Part shown: positions 38,059 to 48,169 of the stretch, one piece after another | Position numbering within the stretch: the first letter of the stretch is position 1 | Layout: each line of letters begins with the position of its first letter | Source: Circinella umbellata | Taxonomy: Eukaryota > Mucoromycota > Mucoromycetes > Mucorales > Lichtheimiaceae | Direction of reading: 5' to 3' | Assembly: GCA_025093555.1 (NCBI GenBank) | Contig: JAIWNF010000032.1 | Coordinates: forward strand, 62,001-126,000 | DNA: 64,000 bases | Program-made: the position numbers and the translations under genes | The notes under the pieces: generated by a model | Seen by the model: only the letters and a program-made list of their open reading frames with translations | Databases searched by the model: none | Told to the model about the DNA's origin: nothing

Positions 38059-40132
38059 TTACTCCAAAAGAGTAAGTTTACCAATATTAAGCAGACTAAT
38101 ACCCTTTTCAGGGTCGCATTTGAAATTCCAATCTTTCCAGTGATTAACTTTTCCTTGGCAAGAAGGATAACATAAAGCACAAAACTTGGTTCTAAACCCT
38201 TCACACATCTTCTTTCCATTCCTGATATTATTCAACATATCATACATTGTTCCACCAATAGCTTCTGGATCATCAAAATTACCAAAATGTTTTGCTATCA
38301 TATCTTCTTCACATACATCAATTTGTTGTATCCTTCGATCAAAAATAGGCTCAACTTTGTAAGGATACAACCATACACCCAAGTTTTGGTCTTCATTCTT
38401 GACGAAAATCCGCGGTCCTCGAGCAATCAAATGTACTAGATCACGTGATAGAATATACAATGCACCAGCTGTAAAGCGCGGAAATAGCGGAAGTGGGTAT
38501 TCTAATTCGCTGTTCTTGTTTGAATTATCTCGGATTGGCGGTATATTCCTATGTAGTAAAAATGATTTAATAATGTAGCATGTGTATTTCCCATCCACCG
38601 AGATTTTTTAAAGTCTGGGAGGACACACACACACACACATCATTTCTGTGTATATGTTTTTTCTTTTTTAAAATTATATAATATATATATTTACCAGTAG
38701 CTTAATCCTTGCCAATAACGGTCCTTAATTCCCAGTTCAAGTAATTCTTTACTGATTGTATCCCATCTTGCGAAGATATCATCATCTGTCTTGATAAAAT
38801 AATCAAAATCATATTGTTCAGCCCACTCTAATGAACTAAATACTTTTTTACTTAAATCTTCATAAGTATCCGAACATGGCAGCACCAATAAATCCCCCCG
38901 TGCTGTTGAATTTCGGCATCTATTTTGGGTCCCATCGATTGTTTGACCTTTTCATTAGGTGGTTGACCAACAACAAAACGGTACATGTATGTGATATCTT
39001 TGGAATCGTGTGGCATTAGTTGTAATGTTGTTTCTCGGAATGTTTGACGGTTTGTAATACTTCGAGGTGTCCAAGCCGACAAAATAATCACCATGACACG
39101 TATAGCCGTACTAGAATCACTGATCAAATCTGAATGTTGTTGGACACTGTTGGATAAATGGTTGGCAGCTGATGAAGCGATTGATTCAGTCATCAGAGCT
39201 GTACCATAATGTCGTAATAAACTAACTTGATGTAATGTGGCAAACATCGTCATAATAACAACGAAAAACAAAGGTAATACAAGAACGCGTACAACTGTGG
39301 ATTTATGAGTAATTGTGCTGAAAAAGTTTGACGTGGATGGTGAAAAAAAGCTTCCAGAGCCACTAACACTACCAGATGTCATTGATGCTGTTGCTGTTGT
39401 TGTTGAAGAGGATAAATTGGATGTTGTAGTTGCCGATGCGATGGTTGATGATGGAGAAAGTGATGATGCTGATGATGAAGAGGATGCTTTCTTGTTTGCA
39501 TATTTTGGACTCGATGCAATCATGAGTTTGAGAATATTCGAAATAAGTAGAATAAAACATACAGTCATCCATTGCCATAACGGTTGGTCTGCACCATAAT
39601 AAGATCCAATAAATGCAGACACAGACCAGTTGACTACAGTTAATGTGACGAGCCGAACAAGTGCATTGCTTATTTCATAATGATATAGCCATCGTCGAAG
39701 CATACTTGTTGTAAGAATCCAACTCCAATATCCAGCGAGAACACACTATATCCAAATAATAATGTTTATTAGATTAAGATAGTTATGATTATATTGAAAG
39801 ATGAGTATAAAAAAAACATTTACCCATAATAATGCAACACTATATATTAATGGAGTAGTTTTATTTTTGAAAATGCCTGTTTCATCATATAAAGGTTGAG
39901 ACCATGCACGTGTTGTACTTCGTATAAGACCGAAACCAGCGGGTATCAAACATAATAATCGTAACAAGATTAAGGGTAAGTGAAGTCGACGTGGTACATT
40001 GAATGATGACAGTGATAGTGAGCGCTGTCGAAAGGAAGGGAGGGACTGAAGGATGTCAGTTTAATCTTTTTTCCTTTCTAGATGATTCAAAAATAGAAGT
40101 GAAAAAAGAAATAGATTATTTACCGGAGTCAT
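38059..40132 (-). CDS. GT31-family (beta-1,3-galactosyltransferase-like) glycosyltransferase, frameshifted
   Basis: Four exons: 40132-40124 (9 bp, 'MTP'), 40045-39824, 39745-38695 and 38548-38059. The N-terminal half has about five hydrophobic segments, with a long S/T-rich loop before the last, so this is a multi-pass protein; GT31 enzymes usually have one membrane anchor. The catalytic domain starts near 'AIRVMVIILSAWTPRSITNR' and includes 'GDLLVLPCSDTYEDLSKK', 'YFIKTDDDIFARWDTI' (metal-binding DDD) and 'FPRFTAGALYILSRDL'. The frame breaks at the G6 run (plus-strand C6, 38894-38899): the sequence before it is in one frame, the conserved continuation in another. Removing two G or adding one restores about 590 codons and the phase of the next junction. 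This is either an assembly error or a recent inactivating change. Confidence 0.82.
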
Positions 40133-42251
40133 TGACAGATTAAGGCCCTGCCAAGGCAGTAAAACGAGAACAAAAAAAAAGATTAAGGTAGTTTAAGAAA
40201 GAGGAGAAGTTGGCGGTATTTCTTTAACTGGGTGCTAGTTTCATCTACGAAAAAAAAATATTAACTCTTTTTTGCGCCGTTTCTTCTCCCGACAAATCGC
40301 CCTCAAAGATTTCTTTTTTTCTTTTCATGCAATGTTCTTTCAAGGCTACGTACATAAAATGACAGTTTAATCATTATAAACTATATCAATAAATATATTA
40401 TTACCTACTTGTTACTTCCTACGTGTAAGGTTTACAGGTAATAAGCGAATCTATTGTTCGATCGGTTTTCTTGCCCTCATTTCTGATTCTCGTATCTCTG
40501 TAAGAAGAAAAGCAATACGTTATCTCTTTTGCAGTATATTTTATAAAGATATTAATCCTACTACAACTACGTATCGAAATGCATATTTTTTTCCAAGATT
40601 TTAGATGCTTACAAACATGATGAAGTTGATGGAATAGAAAGAAGTCAACCCATTTCTTTTCTGAATTTATACTTTTACAGAATATGGTACCTTAAAATGA
40701 ACTCAGCCTACAATCAATATCTGGGCATTTAGATAATAGACATCATTTCGATTTTGTCATTTTATAAAGTATATCAAATTAACTGACGTTAGCAGATACA
40801 ATTTTTCTTTTAATGATATAAACTATCATAATTTGGATTATCTTGTCTGGGTAACGATGGCTTATATTATTCTTTTTTGACACATATACTTGGTTCTGCT
40901 TACCGATGAACAGCAGTGAACTATATATTAATAGTGATCCTCATCAACGTTCATAATAATAACTTGTGTTTATAAGTAACTTTACTTTCTTTTTCATGAC
41001 TTTTATTTCTGCTTGCTATCAATAATTCTTCTTTTTATTACTTTTTACACTAGCAATCCTAGCCGACTAGAAGAACTATTAACATTAATCTTAAAGAACG
41101 CTATAATGATATCTTATCCAAACTCTTCTTAACTATCTATACTCGCTGTAACATTTTTTTTTTATTCATACAAAGTTCATTATAATTAAAAAAAACTTCT
41201 TGGTTAAAATCAACGTGCCACCATTCTTTTTTTTTATTAAAAGGCTATTATCGCGTTAACGTTGTCTTGAGCACGTTAATCTAATATCTGTAAATTGTAC
41301 ACAAACAAACCTTTAAATTGGATTTTGTCCGCGAAGTACAGTAGTTATCGTATACAATTGGCTGTTGGTAACGCTATCGTTATATGCACTTTATACTGTT
41401 GAGGATGATATGTCTTCATTACTATTGTTGTCGTTATTTCTGACACGTGTATGCTACAAAAATGTAATGAGAAAGGTTTTTCAGTTCACAAAAAATCTTT
41501 CTTCCTAATACGCATATTTCTTTATTTCATTGACCCGATGTTCGTTTCTGATGCATTCTCCTGAACTTGATTAGCACTAGTTCCTGGTTAATTCACTCTT
41601 ACGTATAATAATAGTAATGTGAATAAATGGATTGTTTTGTCCATCACTGACATACGTATACTAAAATTTACGCAAAATGTTATCAAATACATAAAATCAT
41701 CCTTCATATTTCTAAAAAATATCCAATTGCTCTCTACATGATCTTATAACTTTTGTGTGTAACCGTGCAATCAATAAAAATTGTTCCGGGTTATTCGTTT
41801 AGTATATACACTCAAATATTAATTAATTAACTATTGCTGACAAGATGGTGTGAGCAAGAGAAGTATAATATATTGCATTTACCAAAATTGGTTATTTAAT
41901 ACTAAAGCTAATAATGTTTCCTCGGGCAGTAGTGTATCAATATAATTAAACAATAACAATCTACTATAAATAAATTTTCCGGGAAAATGGAAATTCATTA
42001 CAAAAACTGCCGATTTTCTCTTGCCTTTATAGGGTTCAGCTGTATACAAAGCATAATGTTATTTACTGTTTTTCTCCTTCTGGAATAATCATATCATTAT
42101 TATTTGGTTTTTTTTTTTACTTATTGGAATTGGATAAGAAAACATTCGATCCGTTTTCTTCTTCTTTTTTAATATATATATATATATATATCTATTTTTT
42201 TTTTAATTTAACAGCAAAAACCTTAAAACTTTATACTCTAAAAACTCCACG
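40133..42251. other. 2.1 kb divergent spacer between GT31 and Sec2-type genes
   Basis: AT-rich; (TA)n at about 42172-42191 and a T-rich leader close to the Sec2-type start. No gene recognised. Confidence 0.5.
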
Positions 42252-43745
42252 ATGACGGTTGATAATACTTATCCAGAGAATTTTAATTCTTTTCAGATAG
42301 TGAAATCATTCACTACTTTTGATAAACAAAATGATAAATATCAACAGCAACGACAACGACAACGACAACAACAACAACAACAACAAAAATCAACTCCTGA
42401 TTTATCAATGATATCATCACCAGAGCTTACTGAAGAAGTGAAAATCGACTATCGATTTTATAAATCTTCTCCACAATTTTTGACGAAATCAGCATCATCA
42501 ACAATTCTATCAGTTTTATTACAAGATGTGTCTTCAGTAACGCAGAAACAATTTTGTACAAACATCATGAATAATTCGAATTTGTCATTGCCATGTACGA
42601 GCACCACCACAGCAAACAGTTCACCCACAATACCCTGGAGTGAAGAATACGATGGTGACGAAGAAGATGCTACTACAGCTGTAGAATTACGAAATGACGA
42701 TGACAAACAAGCAAACAACGACAAAGTTCTTAAATCGGCATTAATAAACCAGCTTCGACTCAAAGTAGAAAAACAAGAACAAGAAATCTCTATACTTAAA
42801 GCGTGTCTTACACTTGCTAATCAAAAATTACAAGATGTTACTGAGAAGGCAGATAGAGCGATTCAAGAAAAGCAACGAACAGAAGACGAACTTGAAGATC
42901 TCTCAACTCAGCTTTTTGAACAGGCTAATGAAATGGTCGCTCGTGAAAGACGACTTGCAAAAAAACATATGGAATCGACTGCTCGTGAACTGAAATTACT
43001 ACATAATCAGCTGGATAAGGAAAGATCATTGCGTCAACACATCGGCTATTGTAGTAACAATAAAGATAAAGAACAACAGTCAATAAGGATGATTCAACCA
43101 ACCATGGACGTAAATGGGCTTACACTATTCCGTGATTTTGTTCAGCGTGTTCGATCCGTATCGTCCCTGGAATATGTACATCGATTACCTTTTGTAAAAC
43201 AGTGTCTAGAACAAGACATTTATCCATGTCTTCAAAGAATGAAAAAGTTGTCGGGACGAAAATTGTTAAATTCATTGGTACGTAGACGGTGTCAGATTGA
43301 AAAAGTCACAACATCAGTATCAGCACCATCATCACCACCATCAGCATCCTGTTACGCATGCGGTGCACGCATTTCACATTGTCACCGAGAAACTAAAGAC
43401 CAAGGATACAAATCAAAAGAAACAGGTAGCAGTACCAACACAACACTAGACGATGTGTTTCAATTTCGGTTAAACAACAACGACAAATCATGGCAACGAA
43501 TTGATCGACCATGTAAGGATCGATTATTAGCTGTTTCCAATTTTTACGAGTTTATACGGCACCTGCATCTGGGCTTACAAGGTCAGCAACGTTCAATTGA
43601 AAGCTTGTTTCATGAAATGGTTTGGCTACGTTTATATATGTTTTGGGCACGTTCTGGGATTATCATCAAGGATGATATTTCTGCTGAATCTACACTTTTA
43701 ACCATATTTGAGTTGTTCGATGCTCGATCATACATGTTTTGTTAA
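42252..43745 (+). CDS. Sec2-type Rab GTPase exchange factor
   Basis: A single exon of 497 residues. The N-terminal part is low-complexity, with an R/Q run ('QQRQRQRQQQQQQQK'). About residues 162-270 form a long coiled coil ending in the Sec2 signature 'LEDLSTQLFEQANEMVARER', the segment that binds and opens the Rab nucleotide site (Sec4/Rab8 in yeast and animals). A second conserved region at about 365-480 has 'CYACGARISHCH', then 'PCKDRLLAVSNFYEFIRHLH', as in fungal Sec2/Rabin proteins, where it is thought to be a regulatory fold. It probably activates a Rab on secretory vesicles at hyphal tips. The assignment is from these two signatures; the exact Rab partner is inferred. Confidence 0.85.
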   Translation: MTVDNTYPENFNSFQIVKSFTTFDKQNDKYQQQRQRQRQQQQQQQKSTPDLSMISSPELTEEVKIDYRFYKSSPQFLTKSASSTILSVLLQDVSSVTQKQFCTNIMNNSNLSLPCTSTTTANSSPTIPWSEEYDGDEEDATTAVELRNDDDKQANNDKVLKSALINQLRLKVEKQEQEISILKACLTLANQKLQDVTEKADRAIQEKQRTEDELEDLSTQLFEQANEMVARERRLAKKHMESTARELKLLHNQLDKERSLRQHIGYCSNNKDKEQQSIRMIQPTMDVNGLTLFRDFVQRVRSVSSLEYVHRLPFVKQCLEQDIYPCLQRMKKLSGRKLLNSLVRRRCQIEKVTTSVSAPSSPPSASCYACGARISHCHRETKDQGYKSKETGSSTNTTLDDVFQFRLNNNDKSWQRIDRPCKDRLLAVSNFYEFIRHLHLGLQGQQRSIESLFHEMVWLRLYMFWARSGIIIKDDISAESTLLTIFELFDARSYMFC

Positions 43746-44226
43746 TCCCTTATAAATAATTTTATATAATTTTAATGGCATACTTTTCCTTTCCTTTTCA
43801 CTCTGTTTTTTTGTTCTATTTTTATTATATATATATATATATATTTGTACATAATTTTTTCTTATTTACATTGTACATGCATATACGTACGTAAAGTATT
43901 TTACTTCATATTTCTTTTTATAAATCATATATACGAAAAACACCGGCGACTTTAAAGAACTTGTTCGGGTCATATAACAAAACTAGAGATATATAAATAA
44001 ACTTTATTAATGTCGAAACTGTACCAACAGTGGTATTGTTTTGTGCTCTTATTTATTAAAAATAATTGCTAATTTGCCAATTAGATTGTACTATGGCAAC
44101 TATACGTAGAAGAAAAAATATTGTGTAATAAAAAAAAGAGTAGGAAAACAAAACATAAGTTTTATACTCAACAATAGAAAATAAAAAATAAAAAAAGTGA
44201 GAAAAAGAAGTTATCATTATTGCATT
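43746..44226. other. Convergent spacer
   Basis: 3' flanks of the Sec2-type gene and of the small secreted protein gene; contains a (TA)n run at about 43826-43844. No gene seen. Confidence 0.5.
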
Positions 44227-44511
44227 TTAATGTTCAATACATTTCCCATAGGTTAAAATAGGGATTTTTATAGGTGATTTAACACAGCATTCATTAAACT
44301 TTTTTTCAGCGTCACCGTTACTCGCCGCAAGTTGGCAGTAATTTCCGTTCATTGTTCCGTGATCGCTTATGCAACATTCTTTTGTGTTTTGGGTTATTAG
44401 AAGCGGAACCTTCATCGTACAATAACAATTTGATATACCATACGCTACGTGTGGACTAATGGTCATCAACAAAGTGGAAGTGATGATAGCGACTTGAAAA
44501 AGATTCTTCAT
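44227..44511 (-). CDS. Small secreted cysteine-rich protein (eight Cys)
   Basis: 94 residues from the ATG at 44511; a longer in-frame extension upstream lacks a better start. The first 25 residues ('MKNLFQVAIITSTLLMTISP' and on to AYG) are a typical signal peptide. The mature part of about 70 residues has eight cysteines spaced C-x1-C-x14-CC-x11-C-x15-CC-x14-C, enough for four disulfide bridges. Two CC pairs recall hydrophobins, but the order (C-C-CC-C-CC-C) differs from the hydrophobin order (C-CC-C-C-CC-C). No known family is recognised; it may be a cell-wall, surface or effector-like protein. There is no intron. Confidence 0.7.
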   Translation of the reverse strand: MKNLFQVAIITSTLLMTISPHVAYGISNCYCTMKVPLLITQNTKECCISDHGTMNGNYCQLAASNGDAEKKFNECCVKSPIKIPILTYGKCIEH

Positions 44512-45215
44512 GTTATTTTGTAGTGTTGTAGTGCTTATAACTGTTTTGTATTCTTGAGAAAGAAAAGAAGTAGGGAGATTAACGGGTACACACAAAAAAT
44601 AAATAATTATCATTTATATATAAGTAAATTTAAAATAAGGAGTGGAGTACTCGAGGAAGTATAAAAATTGTGATTTATATCATTTACTGTTATTAGTGTA
44701 TAGAAAAAAGGGGATCTTGGCAAGAAAAGAAGCGTGGTGACCATTTCTCCTGAAGCTATATGAAGAATAAAAGATAAAATATTATCTAGATTAATTATAT
44801 AGCAAGTCTCCTTATATATTTCGCTTCTCAACCATTACAAATATTCATTTTGTAAATCGTTATCATTAGCAGAGAGTAGCTTTTTGTAGCGCATTATTAT
44901 GATACGTACAGAGACTAAAAAATGTATATTACATTTCTTACGTAGATTTTCACACTCTCAAGAAAAAGTCAGGTTTTAATGCTAGGAGGTCACTGAAATA
45001 CTTTAAACCATTCAAAAGTTTTTAATAATCCACAATATATAGAAATAACTTGGAGATGGATATTAAAAAATTAAGAGTGCTCTGGCACCTTTTTCGTATT
45101 TTTAAAGACAGCAAAATAACGCTACCATAAATCAGATTACGCATTAGTTCAATATTAGTTATTACAAGTTTGTTAAAAATATCATTTCATTTTACTTTTA
45201 TGTATATTAGCTATA

Positions 45216-46598
45216 CAGTAATCTCTCATTACCAATATATAGTTAGATTACCAATATCCTTGTTTAAGACTTTTGATTTTCTGATTTTTCTAAATATACG
45301 TAGTATCTGATATACATAATACGTTCTGTATTTACTTTTTAAATTTCGTGAGTACGTACGTAACTTTTTGATCACCGTCATTACATTGAAGTTGATACTG
45401 TATGACACATTGATATTTTACTTGAAAGAATCTAAAAACAGTGCTCACTTTGGACTAGATGTAAAGTGATATTCAGGAAGCTCTAACAGTTAATAGTTTC
45501 GTTACAAGAGAATTGGTATATGCTCAGTCATTACTATTCATTTACATAAGTTGTATTCGAGGGTAAAATTCTGAAACTTTGTTTCAGACAATGCTATACG
45601 CATCCGCATATATTATATAGTACCTACTTAAACTTATTCAATTTTCTACAGGAAACTACTTTTAAAGACACTATTCTCAAAAGATTCAAAACGTTCCTTA
45701 TTATAGATTTTTATTCATCCAGGTCCCCACTTTGTTCCAACCCAAAAATAAGTAACAACAAGCGTGAGCACAGACATACTTCTTCGGCGATCTAGTCACT
45801 GATTTGTTTCTATGAAATGTTTCAAAAGACGAATTTTTGCAAATCAACGAATATGACTATCTTGGGTGGAAGTTGAAGAATAAACAGCATAGTCAGTTAA
45901 ACGTTGTTATATAATAATAACAGCTTCTATTAAGTACAGTTTTAGGGTAGGATGTAAATGCATAAAAAATTTTAGATCAGAAAAAACATCCTGTATTGTG
46001 TGCGCACAATCCCATGAAATTTTCCTATAGATCATGCATATAACACTGTGGATTCATAGTTTGAGCGAAAGAAAAGAATATAAAATAAAAAAAGACGTGA
46101 ATTTTTCTTTATAAATGATACAAAAGATTAATTATTTGTAGATTACCGAAAGTATGATGAAAGATTCAGAAACAACGTGACATTGTCCGTGTTGGTACCT
46201 TTTTCTTATAAATACATAAACAAAATCATGTCTGTTTCTTTTTGAACGAGTTTTTTTTTGGATGTCCACAATCTTTTAAGTCTTTTCTAAACTTGTAAGT
46301 AATTAAGACTCGCAACAAGCAAAACGTGATATATATTAGAGTACAGCATCTCATCGATTATTCTTTGCTAGCATTTTGAGTATTTCCATATTTGGATAAA
46401 GATTCATAAGAATAATATACACAAGTATTGAAATATAGTATAGTTTACTCCCGATTAGCGCAACTCGCTCAAAAACCTTGATGCAAGTTGCAAGTTGCAA
46501 GTTGCGATTCTATTAGGTATTTTTTACATTTCCAAAAACAAACGGTGCAGAACCGGAATATTTGCAAAAGTGGGAGGTGCAAAAGTGGGGGTTGACTG
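45216..46598. mobile_element. Possible decayed DNA-transposon remnant (pogo-like ends)
   Basis: The left end reads TA then CAGTAATCTCTCATTACC (CAGT at 45216-45219). The right end, on the minus strand, reads TA then CAGTCAACCCCCACTTTTGC (ACTG at 46595-46598 on plus). Both carry internal short direct repeats, as terminal repeats of pogo/Tigger elements often do, and both abut TA. The two ends match only loosely (about 10 of the first 15 bases), and no transposase frame lies between them. Weak evidence; they may be ends of two unrelated old copies. Confidence 0.2.
46483..46504. repeat. Three tandem copies of a 7-mer (gcaagtt)
   Basis: Three direct copies of gcaagtt. A related inverted stretch (gcgcaactcgc) lies about 25 bp to the left, so a short hairpin is possible. 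Confidence 0.7.
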
Positions 46599-46747
46599 TA
46601 GTAAAAATTCAATAAATCATTTGAAGGATTTCCTCGAGGTGAAATATTAAAAAAAAAACTAATTTGAATATCAGCAATATTGGAACTTTAACGGCTACCA
46701 ACGATATGATGAAAGCAAAATATATGATAAACGTTATGTCATTATTT

Positions 46748-47160
46748 TTATCCAAGCAGCTTATCCAGATCCGATCCAGTTATGGTCATAAAAACCTCAT
46801 AAATTGGAAGGAGAGTGGTTACATCCTTGTTTATGGCTTTGATCAGTTTATTGAAGTCTCCCCAATACAGTATCATTTGTGATGCTTCAATTTCCACAAC
46901 GTTCACAACACCTACCTTATAATTTGTTAATATCCACCCCTTTTCCCTAACTCTTTTTCTTTGGACACACCGACAATAAATTTTTTAGTTAGATCACTTG
47001 AAGTACCTGAAGCACATATTCAAGTTATGCCTCAGTACAGTTTTATTTGAAGCCAGTTCTACGTGTATGACTTTCTTTCCCGAAATTCAAAACCAATCCT
47101 TAGCAATGCAATTTTTCTTGCTACTTGCTAAACTGATTTCATCAAGTATGTTATTCAAGT
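46748..47160 (-). pseudogene. Decayed protein-coding segment of unknown family
   Basis: On the minus strand three protein-like pieces follow one another in different frames: 'GKKVIHVELASNKTVLRHNL', then 'SGTSSDLTKKFIVGVSKEKE', then an open piece at 46984-46748 with 'GWILTNYKVGVVNVVEIEAS' and a normal TAA end. Joining them needs at least two frameshifts, and an in-frame TGA lies further upstream. The pieces read as the C-terminal part of one protein that has lost its frame. The family is not recognised; origin from a repeated or mobile gene is possible. Confidence 0.45.
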
Positions 47161-48169
47161 TTTTTTTTCATTTCCGTACTTACTTCTTGCTAATGATATT
47201 TTTTGTAATTGATTGTTAAAGCTAAAACATAGCAAAATACGTTGACACTCGCTGCTCATAATTATCAACTCATTCGAATATTATTTACAAAAAGGCAATA
47301 TCAATAGTACGTACTCATTAAAATATTGTCTTTTTTGCTACATACATCTTGCTCCTTGAAAAATAACAAGGATATGATTCTGTTTATGTAATTGCTATAC
47401 TTATCTCTCCTATCTACAATAATGCAACGTTTTTCTAGATACATAGATGATAGAAAAAATATTTGATACGTAAGTATATGATATTCACATTAATTGTTAG
47501 GCTATATTGAAAATACTATGTATCAACCTCTTGCCATTGATAAGATAATGAAACGTTTATTAGAATATTAATAATCTGACGCTTAAATTCTATGAAATTA
47601 CTTTCTTTATGATAGTACGTAAAAAAACATAAATGCACAACTACGTAACTTTAACAGTATACAAACTACGTAACTAGAAAACAATTTCACACGTAAAACT
47701 GTCCTTGTTTGAACATTTGTACCTGTATGATATCAAAAGACTTTTGTGTAATGATTTACAGTGGAATCTGTTAGTTTCAAGGTGAAAATTAAAGTTTATC
47801 AAAGTTAACGAAACGCCTTTCACTAGTACTTCTTTGTATATCGTTATTATTCATGTATGGATAATTTGTAAAGTTTTTGAGAATTGAAATTTAATGGGTG
47901 TCAAATTGATAGGAGTCATCATTGTACCAAACCTCAGATTGTCACTTCATAACCATAAAAAATAACAATACATACGCCCATTAAGTCTGTTCTTTCTCTT
48001 TTATATCTTTTCAAATAAAAAACGAACGTTAATTCTTTCATTCGTTGTTATTTTGCGCATAAATATATTCTAAAGTTAGGTGCCTAGGCTATCATGTTTA
48101 AAATATTACATATTTCTGATCATTTATTATATTAAATAGGTGAAATAAAAGTATTGTGTTTATTATTTT

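Larger units (their letters stand above)
44512..48169. other. 3.7 kb gene-poor stretch with relics
   Basis: AT-rich DNA upstream of the secreted protein gene and downstream of the WD40 gene. It holds possible transposon termini (45216, 46598, 47759), a short tandem repeat and a decayed protein-coding segment. No intact gene is visible. Confidence 0.5.
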
